A stretch of DNA of 64,000 bases from Inquilinus sp042743185 (GCF_042743185.1 NZ_JBHYMS010000012.1:84464-148463), one strand, 5' to 3'; positions 51,062 to 61,141 are shown, counted from the stretch's first letter. The notes: generated from the sequence alone by a model not told the origin. Program-made: numbers and translations.

Positions 51062-52276
51062 ATGGCCGGGATGGTGATCGTCGGCGCCGGCGAGGCCGGG
51101 GCCCGGGCGGCGGCGGCGCTGCGCGAGGAGGGCTGGGACGGCCCGGTCACGCTGGTCGGCGGCGAGATCCATCCGCCCTATGAGCGCCCGCCCCTGTCCA
51201 AGGCGGCACTGCTGGCGGAGGCGGAGCCGGTCGCGACCACCGTGCTGGACCGCGACCGCGCCGCCGCGCTGGGCATCGAGCTGGTGCTGGGAACCGAGGT
51301 CACGGCGGTCGACCGTGCGGCCCGCACCGTGATCCTCGCCGACAGGCGTCCCCTGCCCTATTCCCGGCTGCTGCTGGCGACCGGGGCGCGGCCGCGGCGG
51401 CTGACCCTGCCGGGCCATGAGCGGGCCCTGTATCTGCGCCGCTTCGACGATGCGCTGGCGCTGCGGCCGCTGTTGCGCCCCGGCATGCGCCTGGCCATCA
51501 TCGGCGGCGGCTTCATCGGGCTGGAGCTGGCGGCGGCCGCGATCGCGCGCGGCTGCGCCGTGACCTTGGTCGAGGCCCAGCCCCGCATCCTGATGCGCGG
51601 CGTCCCGGCCGAGATCGCCGCGGTGGTCGCCGACCGGCACCGCGCCGCCGGAATCGACCTGCGCACCGGCATCGGCATCGACCGGATCGAGCCGGACGCC
51701 GTGGTGCTGGCCGACGGCAGCCGGATCGCGGCGGATGCGGTGATCGCCGGTATCGGCGCGGTGCCGGAGACCGTGCTGGCGGAGGCCGCCGGCCTGGCCG
51801 TCGACAACGGCATCGCCGTCGACGCGACGCTGGCGACCGCCGACGCCGACATCTTCGCGGCCGGGGACTGCGCCGCCTGCGCCCATCCGCTCTACGCCGG
51901 CCGCCGCATCCGGCTCGAGGCCTGGCGCAATGCCCAGGACCAGGGGGCGCTGGCCGCGCGCAACATGCTGGGCCGCGGCGAGGCGATCGGGGCGGTGCCC
52001 TGGTTCTGGTCGGACCAGTACGAGCTGACGCTGCAGATCGCCGGCCTGGCCGACGAGGGGCAGACGACGGTCGCGCGCGACCTCGGCGATGGTGCGCGGC
52101 TGCTGTTCCACCTGGCGTCAGACGGCCGGCTGGTCGCGGCCAGCGGCATCGGCCCGCTGGGCAAGGTCGCGCGCGAGATCCGCCTGGCCGAGATGCTGAT
52201 CGCGCGGCGGGCGGCCCCGGACCCTGGCTCGCTCGCGTCGCCGGCGGTAAAGCTCAAGGCGCTGCTGGCCGCGTGA
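51062..52276 (+). CDS. FAD-dependent ferredoxin reductase (MocF-like)
   Basis: This 404-residue flavoprotein of the oxygenase-coupled NADH:ferredoxin reductase family has an FAD motif VIVGAGEAGARAAAAL at the N-terminus, PYERPPLSKAAL typical of the family, a second Rossmann motif for NAD(P)H (AIIGGGFIGLELAAAA at about 143-158), and the FAD-binding DADIFAAGDCA near residue 263. It completes a three-component system with the ferredoxin and the membrane oxygenase. ATG 51062 follows the ferredoxin stop by 3 bp. An SDR gene follows, so oxidation of the product alcohol may be the next step. Confidence 0.92.
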   Translation: MAGMVIVGAGEAGARAAAALREEGWDGPVTLVGGEIHPPYERPPLSKAALLAEAEPVATTVLDRDRAAALGIELVLGTEVTAVDRAARTVILADRRPLPYSRLLLATGARPRRLTLPGHERALYLRRFDDALALRPLLRPGMRLAIIGGGFIGLELAAAAIARGCAVTLVEAQPRILMRGVPAEIAAVVADRHRAAGIDLRTGIGIDRIEPDAVVLADGSRIAADAVIAGIGAVPETVLAEAAGLAVDNGIAVDATLATADADIFAAGDCAACAHPLYAGRRIRLEAWRNAQDQGALAARNMLGRGEAIGAVPWFWSDQYELTLQIAGLADEGQTTVARDLGDGARLLFHLASDGRLVAASGIGPLGKVAREIRLAEMLIARRAAPDPGSLASPAVKLKALLAA

Positions 52277-52307
52277 CCGGCGGCGACGGACACGGCAAGG
52301 AGCCAGC

Positions 52308-53081
52308 ATGCTGACCGGCAAGACCATCATCGTCACCGGCGCCGCCTCCGGCATCGGCGCCGAGACCGCGCGGCTGGTGCGGGCCTGGGGCGGCCGGGTG
52401 ATCGCGGTCGACCGGCACGAGCCGGCGGGGCCGGTCGATGCCTTCTTCGCCGCCGACCTGTCCGACCGGGCCGCGATCGACGCGCTGGCGGAGGCGCTGC
52501 CCGCCGGCGCCCATGGTCTCGCCAACATCGCCGGCCTGCCGCCGACCCGGCCGGCGGCGGAGGTGCTGAAGGTCAACCTGGTCGGGCTGAAGCACCTGAC
52601 CCTGCGGCTGGTGCCGAAGCTGGCCGACGGCGCCTCGATCGTGAACCTCGCCTCGATCGCCGGGCTGGACTGGGCCGAGGCGCTGCCGGCGGTCCGCGCC
52701 AGCGAGGCGCTCGACTTCGACGGCGTCGAGGCGTTCTGCGAGCGCCACGGCATCAACGGCGCCCGCAGCTACTTCTTCTCCAAGGAGGCGCTGATCGCCT
52801 GGACCTACCGGAACCGCTGGAGCTGGCGCGACCGCGGCATCCGCATGAACGCGGTCAGCCCGGGGCCGGTCGAGACCCCGATCCTGCCGGATTTCGTGGC
52901 GACGCTCGGCGCCCGGGCCGAGGAGGACATGACAGTGATGGACCGGCCGGGCCGGCCGCAGGACATCGCCCCGGCGGTGGGCTTCCTGCTGTCCGACGCC
53001 TCGGCCTGGATCCGCGGCGCCAACCTGCCGGTCGACGGCGGCCTCTACGCCCATGTGCAGGACCGCCGGCACGGCCTTTAA
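52308..53081 (+). CDS. SDR family oxidoreductase, coniferyl-alcohol-dehydrogenase-like
   Basis: This 257-residue SDR has GKTIIVTGAASGIGAETAR at the start. A reduced NxAG motif (NIAGLPPT) and the active-site YFFSK (Tyr-x3-Lys in ARSYFFSKEAL) follow, then NAVSPGPVETPIL. The missing classical NNAG and the long segment before the active Tyr place it near the coniferyl-alcohol dehydrogenase/3-alpha-hydroxysteroid dehydrogenase group. It is probably the last gene of the oxygenase operon that begins at 49629. It overlaps the 3' end of the convergent IclR gene by 4 bp. An alcohol or hydroxy-acid produced by the oxygenase is the probable substrate. Confidence 0.85.
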   Translation: MLTGKTIIVTGAASGIGAETARLVRAWGGRVIAVDRHEPAGPVDAFFAADLSDRAAIDALAEALPAGAHGLANIAGLPPTRPAAEVLKVNLVGLKHLTLRLVPKLADGASIVNLASIAGLDWAEALPAVRASEALDFDGVEAFCERHGINGARSYFFSKEALIAWTYRNRWSWRDRGIRMNAVSPGPVETPILPDFVATLGARAEEDMTVMDRPGRPQDIAPAVGFLLSDASAWIRGANLPVDGGLYAHVQDRRHGL

Positions 53082-53908
53082 CCGCGCTGCACCGCCAGCG
53101 CCACGCCCCGCGCGGCCTCCTGCAGCGCCGGCAGGAAGCGCTCGCGCATCTCCTCCGCCCCGACCCGCCCGGCCGGGGCGCTCAGGTTGATCGCCAGGTG
53201 GCCGGCGGAGATGCCGCCGGGCACCGCGACCGCGATCGAGTTCAGCCCGGTCTCCAGCTCCTCCGACACCAGCGCGTAGCCGCGGCCGCGCACCTCGGCC
53301 AGCCGGGCGGTCAGGGCCGCACGCGTGGTCAGCGTGTGCCCGGTGAACCGCTCCAGCACCGCGGCCTCGAAATAGCGCTCCAGCTCGCGCGGATGCAGCG
53401 CCGCCAGAAGGGCCTGGCCCATCGAGGTGGCGTGCGCCGGCAGCCGGGTGCCGACCCCGAGGCCGACCGTCATGATCCGGTGCGCAGCCGGCGACCGGGC
53501 GACATAGGTGATCATGGTGCCGTCCAGCATCGCGGCGGAGGCGGATTCGCCCAAGGCCCGCGTCAGCCCCAGCAGCGCGTCGCGCACCCGCTCGATCTCG
53601 CCCATCCCGGACAGGAAGCTGTGGCCGAGCGTCAGGATCGCCGGCGTCAGCTCGAAATGCTTGCCGTCGCTGCGGGCATAGCCGGCCTCGCACAGGGTCA
53701 GGAGGAAGCGCCGCGCCGCGGCCCGTGTCATCCCGGTGCGCGATGCCGCTTCGGTGATGGTCTGCCGCCGGTGGCCCGCGCCGAAGCTGCGGATGATGTC
53801 GAGCCCCTTGCGGAACGAGACGACCTGCTCCTCGCGCAGGATTTTCCTCCCCGAATTGTTCGTATTGCGAACAAGAGTTTCACTATGCGCACGGATTCTT
53901 GACCGCAT
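53078..53908 (-). CDS. IclR family transcriptional regulator
   Basis: This IclR protein of the PcaR/PobR type has 276 residues if ATG 53908 is used. The winged helix lies at about 35-90 (FRKGLDIIRSFG, TITEAASRTGMTRAAARRFL), and the effector domain contains ATSMGQALLAAL and LNSIAVAVPGG. The first 22 codons cover a perfect operator-like repeat (53856-53874). A better start may lie after it, where GGGGAGG is followed at 6 nt by CTG (53839), giving MREEQVVSFRKG; no ATG, GTG or TTG exists there. It is divergent from the MHS transporter and converges on the SDR, so it probably controls one or both operons. Confidence 0.85.
   Translation of the reverse strand: MRSRIRAHSETLVRNTNNSGRKILREEQVVSFRKGLDIIRSFGAGHRRQTITEAASRTGMTRAAARRFLLTLCEAGYARSDGKHFELTPAILTLGHSFLSGMGEIERVRDALLGLTRALGESASAAMLDGTMITYVARSPAAHRIMTVGLGVGTRLPAHATSMGQALLAALHPRELERYFEAAVLERFTGHTLTTRAALTARLAEVRGRGYALVSEELETGLNSIAVAVPGGISAGHLAINLSAPAGRVGAEEMRERFLPALQEAARGVALAVQRG
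53856..53874. promoter_or_regulatory. IclR-type operator
   Basis: TTGTTCG-TATTG-CGAACAA is a perfect 7-bp inverted repeat with a 5-bp centre, in the region between the IclR gene and the divergent transporter gene. Its size and AT-rich centre suit an IclR dimer. Confidence 0.65.
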
Positions 53909-54057
53909 CCGGGACCGGGCACAAGAGATCAGGGGAGAAAAGAAGATCGGGGAGCGTCCGGGATGACGAACAGCGTCACCGTCCGAACGGGCCGGGATCG
54001 CCGCGACGGGCGGCCGGCCGGGACGGGCCCGAACCTGACGAGATCGAGGACATCCGC

Positions 54058-55377
54058 ATGGACGTGACCGCCTCCGACAACCGGCCGGCGCAGACCGCGG
54101 CGATCGCCGCGATGAGCACCCGCGACCGGATTGTGGCGATCGTCGGCAGCTCCTCCGGCAATCTGGTGGAGTGGTACGATTTCTACACCTACGCCTTCAC
54201 ATCGCTGTACTTCGCCAGCGCCTTCTTCCCGAAGGGCGACCCGACCAGCCAGCTCCTGAACACCGCCGGCATCTTCGCTGCCGGCTTCCTGATGCGGCCG
54301 ATCGGCAGCTGGCTGTTCGGCCGCATCGCCGACCGGCACGGGCGCCGCACCTCGATGATGCTGTCGGTGCTGATGATGTGCGCCGGGTCGCTGGCGATCG
54401 CGGTGCTGCCGACCTATGAGTCGATCGGCGCCGCGGCCGGCGCCCTGCTGCTGCTGGCCCGGCTGGTGCAGGGCCTGTCGGTCGGCGGCGAATACGGCAC
54501 CAGCGCCACCTATATGAGCGAGGTCGCCGCCCGCCGGCACCGCGGCTTCTTCGGCTCGTTCCAATACGTCACGCTGATCGGCGGACAGCTTCTGGCGACG
54601 CTGGTCGTGGTGGTGCTGGAGCTGACCCTGTCCGAAGGCGAGATCCGGGCCTGGGGCTGGCGCATCCCCTTCGTGGTCGGCGCCGCGGCCGCGGTGATCG
54701 CCCTTTATCTGCGGCGGTCGCTGATCGAGACCAGCACCGAGGATGTCCGCAAGTCCAAGGACGCCGGCACGATCCGCGCCCTGTTCCAGCATCCGCGGGC
54801 CTTCCTGACGGTGCTGGGCTTCACCGCCGGCGGGTCGCTGATCTTCTACACCTACACCACCTACATGCAGAAATACCTGGTCAACACCGCCCATATGGAC
54901 ACACGGACGGTGAGCCTGGTGATGGCGGCGGTGCTGTTCGTCTACATGGTGGCGCAGCCGGTTTTCGGCGCCCTGTCCGACTGCATCGGCCGGCGCAGCA
55001 ACATGCTGATCTTCGGCGCGCTGACGACGCTGACCACGGTGCCGCTGCTGCGCGCCATCGGCACGGTGGCCAGCCCGATCGCCGCCTTCGGGCTGATCCT
55101 GTGCGGCCTGGCGGCGGTCAGCTTCTACACCGCGATCAGCGGGCTGGTGAAGGCCGAGCTGTTCCCGATGGGCGTGCGCGCGCTGGGCGTCGGCCTGTCC
55201 TATGCCATCGCCAACGCCGCCTTCGGCGGCAGCGCCGAATACGTGGCGCTGTGGCTGAAGGATATCGGCGTCGAGGGCTGGTTCGCCTGGTACGTCACCG
55301 GCCTGTGCGCCATCGCCTTCGTCGTCGCCATCCTGATGCCGGACAGCCGCCGCGAGGGCATGATCGAGGACAACTGA
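54058..55377 (+). CDS. MFS transporter of the metabolite:H+ symporter type
   Basis: This 439-residue membrane protein has twelve predicted transmembrane helices and belongs to the metabolite:H+ symporter group (KgtP, citrate, shikimate, dicarboxylate). It shows SSSGNLVEWYDFYTYAF at about 21-37, FGRIADRHGRR in the loop between helices 2 and 3, RLVQGLSVGGEYGTSATYMSE, and IPFVVGAAAAVIALYLRRSL. The ATG at 54058 has GAGGA upstream; the longer frame is not conserved. It stands first on the plus strand after the IclR operator and probably imports an organic acid for the oxygenase operon. A perfect hairpin follows. Confidence 0.9.
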   Translation: MDVTASDNRPAQTAAIAAMSTRDRIVAIVGSSSGNLVEWYDFYTYAFTSLYFASAFFPKGDPTSQLLNTAGIFAAGFLMRPIGSWLFGRIADRHGRRTSMMLSVLMMCAGSLAIAVLPTYESIGAAAGALLLLARLVQGLSVGGEYGTSATYMSEVAARRHRGFFGSFQYVTLIGGQLLATLVVVVLELTLSEGEIRAWGWRIPFVVGAAAAVIALYLRRSLIETSTEDVRKSKDAGTIRALFQHPRAFLTVLGFTAGGSLIFYTYTTYMQKYLVNTAHMDTRTVSLVMAAVLFVYMVAQPVFGALSDCIGRRSNMLIFGALTTLTTVPLLRAIGTVASPIAAFGLILCGLAAVSFYTAISGLVKAELFPMGVRALGVGLSYAIANAAFGGSAEYVALWLKDIGVEGWFAWYVTGLCAIAFVVAILMPDSRREGMIEDN

Positions 55378-55383
55378 TCCACC

Positions 55384-55407
55384 GGCCGGCGGGACAACCC
55401 GCCGGCC
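55384..55407 (+). terminator. Perfect hairpin between the MFS and ABC transporter genes
   Basis: GGCCGGCGGG and CCCGCCGGCC form a 10-bp perfect stem with an ACAA loop, 6 bp after the MFS stop. Without a T run it may protect the upstream mRNA or reduce read-through. Confidence 0.5.
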
Positions 55408-55430
55408 CGCAACGAACGGGGAGGACCAAG

Positions 55431-56600
55431 ATGAATCGACGCCATCTCACTGCAGCGGCCCTGGCCGCGGCCCTGCTGGCGGCCCTGCCGGCCGCGGCGC
55501 AGGACACGGTCAGGATCGGCCTGATCCTGCCGATGACCGGCGCTTCCGCCTCGACCGGGCGGGAGATCGAGGCCGCGGCCAGGCTGTACCTGCAGCAGAA
55601 CGGCACCACCGTCGCCGGCAAGACGGTCGAGCTGATCGTCCGCGACGACACCGGCACCGCCGACGTCACCAAGCGCCTGGCGCAGGAGCTGGTGGTGAAG
55701 GACAAGGTGTCGGTGCTGGCCGGCTTCGGCCTGACCCCGCTGGCCGCCGCGGCGGCGCCGATCGCGACCCAGGCCAAGGTGCCGCAGGTGATCATGGCCG
55801 CCGCCACCGCCGTGACCACCGAGGCCTCGCCCTTCATCGTCCGCACCAGCTTCACCCTGCCCCAGGCGACCGTGCCGCTGGCGGATTGGGCGGCGCAGAA
55901 CGGCATCAAGTCCGTGGTCACGCTGGTCAGCGACTACGCCCCCGGCCTGGACGCGCAGAAGGCCTTCGCCGAGCGCTTCGGCAAGGCCGGCGGCAAGGTG
56001 GTCGAGCAGTTGCAGGTACCGCTGAAGAACCCGGATTTCGCACCGTTCCTGCAGCGCGTCGCCGACGCCAAGCCGGATGCGGTCTTCGTCTTCGTGCCCT
56101 CGGGCTTCGGCGCCGTGTTCATGAAGCAGTTCGTCGAGCGCGGCCTCGACAAGTCCGGCATCCGGCTGATCGCGACCGGCGACCTGACCGATGACGAGCT
56201 CCTGGACAAGATCGGCGACGTGGCGCTGGGCACCATCACCACCCACCACTATTCCGCGGCCCATGACAGCCCGGAGAACAAGGCCTTCGTCCAGGCCTTC
56301 CAGGCGGCGAACGGCGGGCTGCGGCCGAACTTCATGGCGGTCGGCGGCTATGACGGCATGCATCTGATCGTCGAGGCGCTGAAGAAGGCCGGCGGCGCCA
56401 CCGACGGCCAGGGCCTGATCGACGCCATGAAGGGCATGAGCTGGACCAGCGTGCGCGGCCCGGTCACGATCGACCCGCAGACCCGCGACATCATCCAGAA
56501 CATCTATGTCCGCAAGGTCGAAAAGCGCGACGGCGGCCTGTACAATGTCGAGTTCGCGACCATCGAGGCGGTGAAGGACCCGGTCAAGGCGGCGAAGTAG
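55431..56600 (+). CDS. Branched-chain-type ABC transporter substrate-binding protein
   Basis: This 389-residue periplasmic binding protein has a signal peptide of about 23 residues ending LPAAAQD. The mature start VRIGLILPMTGASASTGREI and the segment FGLTPLAAAAAPIATQAKVP are typical of the LivJ-like family that includes aromatic-acid binders. GGGGAGGACC precedes the ATG. It opens a five-gene importer cluster of separate SBP, LivH, LivM, LivG and LivF, in contrast to the fused LivHM system at 35448-40114. The ligand is unknown; the neighbours suggest an aromatic or methylated compound. Confidence 0.9.
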   Translation: MNRRHLTAAALAAALLAALPAAAQDTVRIGLILPMTGASASTGREIEAAARLYLQQNGTTVAGKTVELIVRDDTGTADVTKRLAQELVVKDKVSVLAGFGLTPLAAAAAPIATQAKVPQVIMAAATAVTTEASPFIVRTSFTLPQATVPLADWAAQNGIKSVVTLVSDYAPGLDAQKAFAERFGKAGGKVVEQLQVPLKNPDFAPFLQRVADAKPDAVFVFVPSGFGAVFMKQFVERGLDKSGIRLIATGDLTDDELLDKIGDVALGTITTHHYSAAHDSPENKAFVQAFQAANGGLRPNFMAVGGYDGMHLIVEALKKAGGATDGQGLIDAMKGMSWTSVRGPVTIDPQTRDIIQNIYVRKVEKRDGGLYNVEFATIEAVKDPVKAAK

Positions 56601-56604
56601 CGCC

Positions 56605-57465
56605 ATGGCGACGATCCTGTTCGACGGCATCGCCTACGGCATGCTGCTGTTCGTGCTGGCCTGCGGCCTGTCGGTGACGCTGGGGCTGATGAACTTCATC
56701 AACCTGGCGCATGGCGCCTTCGCCATGCTCGGCGGCTACGTCACCGCGATCCTGATGAGCCGCTGGCAGGTGCCGTTCTTCCTGTGCCTGCCGGCTGCCT
56801 TCCTGGCCGCGGCCGCGGTCGGGCTGGTGCTGGAGCGGACCTTGTACCGGCAGCTCTATCGCCGCAGCCATCTCGACCAGGTGCTGTTCTCGATCGGGAT
56901 CGTCTTCATGGCCATGGCCGCCGCCGACTATCTGATGGGGTCGGAGCAGCAGATCATCCAGCTGCCCGACTATCTGCGCGGCCGGGTCGAGGTGCTGGGC
57001 GTCGGCATCGGCATCTACCGGGCCCTGATCATCGCCGTCTGCGGCGTGCTGGTGCTGGCGCTGCAGGGGGTGCTGGCCTACACCCGCTTCGGCAGCCGGC
57101 TGCGGGCCGCGGTCGATGATCCACGAGCCGCGCGCGGCCTGGGCATCAGGGTCGACACCGTCTTCGCCGTCACCTTCGCGGTCGGCTCGGGCCTCGCCGG
57201 ACTGGGCGGCGCGCTGGGGGCGGAGATCCTGGGCGTCGACCCGACCTTCCCGCTGAAATACATGATCTATTTCCTGATCGTGGTGACCGTCGGCGGCACC
57301 TCCAGCCTGACCGGGCCGTTCCTGGCAGCGCTGCTGCTGGGCATCGCCGACGTCGCCGGCAAGTACTACGTCCCGGCCTTCGGATCCTTCGTCATCTACA
57401 CGGTGATGATCGTGGTGCTGCTGCTGCGGCCGCAGGGTCTGTTCGCCCGCGGAGGGGGTCGATGA
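56605..57465 (+). CDS. Branched-chain-type ABC permease (LivH-like)
   Basis: This 286-residue inner-membrane permease begins ILFDGIAYGMLLFVLACGL and has about eight hydrophobic spans. LivH markers are LGLMNFINLAHGAFAMLGGY near residue 30 and RAAVDDPRAARGLGIRVDT in the cytoplasmic loop that contacts the ATPase. It starts 4 bp after the binding-protein stop and overlaps the LivM start (ATGA). Confidence 0.93.
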   Translation: MATILFDGIAYGMLLFVLACGLSVTLGLMNFINLAHGAFAMLGGYVTAILMSRWQVPFFLCLPAAFLAAAAVGLVLERTLYRQLYRRSHLDQVLFSIGIVFMAMAAADYLMGSEQQIIQLPDYLRGRVEVLGVGIGIYRALIIAVCGVLVLALQGVLAYTRFGSRLRAAVDDPRAARGLGIRVDTVFAVTFAVGSGLAGLGGALGAEILGVDPTFPLKYMIYFLIVVTVGGTSSLTGPFLAALLLGIADVAGKYYVPAFGSFVIYTVMIVVLLLRPQGLFARGGGR

Positions 57466-58472
57466 CGGCCGCTCCGCTCTCTTCCTCGACGACACGGCTC
57501 TCCCCGGCCGCGTCGCGCGCCCGCTGGCGGCTGCCGGAGTTCCTGTTCTGGCTGGCGGCCCTGGCGGCGCTGTTCCTGCTGCCGGACCAGCATCTGATCC
57601 TGAACGAGATCGCGATCCTGGCGCTGTTCGCGCTGTCGCTCGACCTGATCCTGGGCTATGCCGGCATCGTCTCGCTCGGCCATGCCGCCTTCTTCGGCCT
57701 GGGCGCCTATGTCGCCGGCCTGCTGACCATCCATGTCGCCGGCGAGCCGCTGCTGGGCCTCGTCGCCGCCGCAGCAGCCGGGGCCGTGCTGGGCTTCGCC
57801 ACCGGCTTCCTGGTGCTGCGCGGCACCGACCTCACCCGGCTGATGGTCACGCTCGGCATCTCGCTGCTGCTGTTCGAAATCGCCAACCGGGCGGCCGGGC
57901 TGACCGGCGGGGCCGACGGACTGAACGGCATGGTGGTCGGCCCGATCCTGGGCCGGTTCGAGTTCGACCTCTACGGTACCACCGCCTATGGCTACAGCCT
58001 GGCGGTGCTGTTCCTGCTGTTCCTGTTCGCCCGGCGGGTGATGCATTCGCCCTTCGGCCTGTCGCTGAAGGCGATCCGCGACAACCGGCTGCGCGCCGCC
58101 GCGGTCGGCGTACCGGTGGCCCGGCGGCTGGTCGGCATCTACACGCTGTCCGCCGCCTATGCCGCGGTCGCCGGGGCCCTCTTGGCCCAGACCACGCAGT
58201 TCGTCTCGCTCGATGTCTTCGACTTCCACCGCTCGGCCGATGTGCTGCTGGTGCTGGTGATCGGCGGCGCCGGCTATCTCTATGGCGGACCGGTCGGCGC
58301 CGTGCTGTTCCGCTTCCTGCAGGACTGGATCTCCGGCCTGACGCCGCAATACTGGTCGTTCTGGCTCGGCGCCTTCCTGGTGCTGCTGGTGCTGGTCGGC
58401 CGCGACCGGCTGGTGCAGGGCGTGCGACGGCCCCTCGCCTCTCTCCTCTCGCGCCTCGGAGCCGGGCGATGA
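57462..58472 (+). CDS. Branched-chain-type ABC permease (LivM-like)
   Basis: This 336-residue permease partners LivH. After a basic N-terminus it has nine or so membrane spans, with ILGYAGIVSLGHAAFFGLGAY as the LivM marker and the loop LKAIRDNRLRAAAVGVPV. The C-terminal arginine-rich tail is common in LivM proteins. It overlaps both neighbouring genes (ATGA at each end), so the cluster is translated as a unit. Confidence 0.93.
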   Translation: MTAAPLSSSTTRLSPAASRARWRLPEFLFWLAALAALFLLPDQHLILNEIAILALFALSLDLILGYAGIVSLGHAAFFGLGAYVAGLLTIHVAGEPLLGLVAAAAAGAVLGFATGFLVLRGTDLTRLMVTLGISLLLFEIANRAAGLTGGADGLNGMVVGPILGRFEFDLYGTTAYGYSLAVLFLLFLFARRVMHSPFGLSLKAIRDNRLRAAAVGVPVARRLVGIYTLSAAYAAVAGALLAQTTQFVSLDVFDFHRSADVLLVLVIGGAGYLYGGPVGAVLFRFLQDWISGLTPQYWSFWLGAFLVLLVLVGRDRLVQGVRRPLASLLSRLGAGR

Positions 58473-59213
58473 CCGTGGCGCTGGAGACCATCGGACTGCA
58501 CAAGCGCTTCGGCGGGCTGGTCGCCACCAACGACGTGTCGCTCAGCATCGCGGTCGGGGCGCGGCACGCGCTGATCGGCCCGAACGGCGCCGGCAAGACC
58601 ACCTTCGTCAACCTGCTGACCGGCGTCCTGGCCCCGAGCGGCGGCCGGGTGCTGCTGGGCGGCGAGGACATCACCAGGCTGAAGCCGCATCTGCGGGTCC
58701 GCCGCGGCCTGGCCCGCACCTTCCAGATCAACCAGCTGTTTCCGGAGATCACGCCGCTCGACACCATCGGCCTCGCCGTGGCCGAGCGCCTGGGCCGCGG
58801 CGGCGACTGGTGGCGGGTGGCCGGCGGCAGGGTCGAGGTGATGGACGAGATCCTGGCGATCGCCGAGCGCTTCCGCCTGACCGACGTGCTGCAGGAGCGC
58901 ACCGCCACCCTGGCCTATGGCAAGCAGCGCCTGCTGGAGATCGCCACCGCCTTCGCCTGCCGCCCGCGCGTGCTGCTGTTGGACGAGCCGGCGGCCGGCG
59001 TGCCGGAGGCGGAGCGGCACGAGCTGCTGGCCACCATCGCCGAGCTGCCGCAGGACGTCTCGGTGCTGCTGATCGAGCACGACATGGACCTGGTGTTCAG
59101 CTTCGCCGACCGCATCTCGGTGCTGGTCAACGGCGCGCTGCTGACCGAGGGCACGCCCGACGCCATCGCCGCCGACCCGCAGGTGCGCGCCGTCTATCTC
59201 GGGGAGGCGGTGG

Positions 59214-59221
<8 letters not shown>
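58469..59221 (+). CDS. Branched-chain-type ABC transporter ATPase (LivG-like)
   Basis: This 250-residue ATPase has Walker A GPNGAGKTT, the LivG stretch GLARTFQINQLFPEITPL, a degenerate signature LAYGKQRLLEI, Walker B LLLDEPAAGVP and the switch histidine in IEHDMDLVFSF. AVYLGEAV at the C-terminus is typical. It begins in an ATGA overlap and overlaps the LivF gene by 8 bp. Confidence 0.93.
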
Positions 59222-59938
<717 letters not shown>

Positions 59939-59942
<4 letters not shown>

Positions 59943-60018
59943 GTTGGGTTCGCGATGCGAACCCAACATGGCCCCGCCCGATCCGCTGTTGGGTTCGCCG
60001 AGCGCGAACCCAACCTAC
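59939..60018. repeat. Dispersed double-hairpin repeat, copy 4 of 4
   Basis: This 80-bp copy starts GTAGGTTGGGTTCGC and ends GCGAACCCAACCTAC. As in copy 1, the element supplies the TAG stop of the upstream gene. It separates the importer genes from the methyltransferase gene, whose ribosome site begins about 10 bp later. Confidence 0.9.
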
Positions 60019-60040
60019 AATTAGACCAGGAGGAGACCCG

Positions 60041-61141
60041 ATGCTGCGCCAGACCCCGCCCTTCCGCGCCGACATGGTCGGCAGCCTGCTGCGCACCGCA
60101 CCCCTGAAGGCCGCCCGCGCCCAGCACGAGCAGGGCGCGATCTCCGCCGGCGAGCTGCGTGCGGTCGAGGACCAGGAGATCCGCAAGATCGTGCGCCGGC
60201 AGGAGGAGATCGGCCTCCAGGCCGTCACCGACGGCGAGTTCCGCCGCGCCTTCTGGCATTTCGATTTCCTTGAGCATCTCGACGGCGTCGAGGGCTACTG
60301 GGCCGACCACGGCATCCAGTTCCAGGGCGCCCAGGTGAAGCCCAAGGGCATCCGCGTGACGGGCAAGCTGGGCTTCACCGGCCATCCGATGCTGGAGCAT
60401 TTCCGCTTCCTGAAGGCGAACACCGCTCGGGTGCCGAAGATGACGATCCCGTCGCCCAGCATGCTGCACTATCGCGGCGGCCGGCAGGTGATCGACGCCG
60501 CGGTCTACCCCGAGATGGAGGAATTCTACGCCGATCTCGGCCGCGCCTATGCCGGCGCGGTCGCCGCCTTCGCCGCCGAGGGCTGCCGCTACCTGCAGCT
60601 GGACGATGTCAGCTTCGCCTATCTCTGCGACCCGGAGCAGCGGCGGATGCTGGCCGAGCGCGGCGACGACCCGGTGAAGCAGCCGGGCATCTATGCCGGC
60701 ATGCTGAACGCCGCCATCGCCGGCCGGCCGAAGGACATGGTCATCACCATGCATCTCTGCCGCGGCAATTTCCGCTCCACCTTCATCGCCTCGGGCGGCT
60801 ACGAGCCGGTGGCGGAGCGGCTGTTCAACGAGATCGCCGCCGACGGCTATTTCATGGAGTGGGACACCGAGCGCGCCGGCGGGTTCGAGCCGCTGCGCTT
60901 CCTGCCCAAGGGCAAGACCGTGGTGCTGGGCCTGGTCACCTCGAAGTCCGGCACGCTGGAGAAGAAGGACGACATCAAGCGCCGGATCGACGAGGCGGCC
61001 AAGTTCGTCGACCTCGACCAGCTGTGCCTCAGCCCGCAATGCGGCTTCGCCAGCACCGAGGAGGGCAACGTCCTGGCCGAGGACGAGCAATGGGCAAAGC
61101 TGGCGATGATCGTGGAGATCGCAAGGGAGGTTTGGGGGTAG
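60041..61141 (+). CDS. MetE-C-like cobalamin-independent methyltransferase
   Basis: This 366-residue protein is related to the C-terminal catalytic half of cobalamin-independent methionine synthase (MetE). Zinc ligands are probably the His and Cys in TMHLCRGNF, the glutamate region YFMEWDTE, and the cysteine in LSPQCGFAS near the C-terminus. EEIGLQAVTDGEFRR and LQLDDVSFAYL are also family features. Without the N-terminal MetE half, such proteins use other methyl donors, for example methylcobalamin or substrate-derived methyl groups. Next to an oxygenase and transporters this suggests use of a methylated compound, but it remains inference. GGAGGAGA precedes the ATG. Confidence 0.88.
   Translation: MLRQTPPFRADMVGSLLRTAPLKAARAQHEQGAISAGELRAVEDQEIRKIVRRQEEIGLQAVTDGEFRRAFWHFDFLEHLDGVEGYWADHGIQFQGAQVKPKGIRVTGKLGFTGHPMLEHFRFLKANTARVPKMTIPSPSMLHYRGGRQVIDAAVYPEMEEFYADLGRAYAGAVAAFAAEGCRYLQLDDVSFAYLCDPEQRRMLAERGDDPVKQPGIYAGMLNAAIAGRPKDMVITMHLCRGNFRSTFIASGGYEPVAERLFNEIAADGYFMEWDTERAGGFEPLRFLPKGKTVVLGLVTSKSGTLEKKDDIKRRIDEAAKFVDLDQLCLSPQCGFASTEEGNVLAEDEQWAKLAMIVEIAREVWG

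Noticed and set aside
49629..52276. mocDEF as a true rhizopine pathway
   Set aside because: The oxygenase trio matches in order, but no other inosamine catabolism gene (mocA, mocB, mocC type) is in the window, and the SDR and transporters suggest another substrate.
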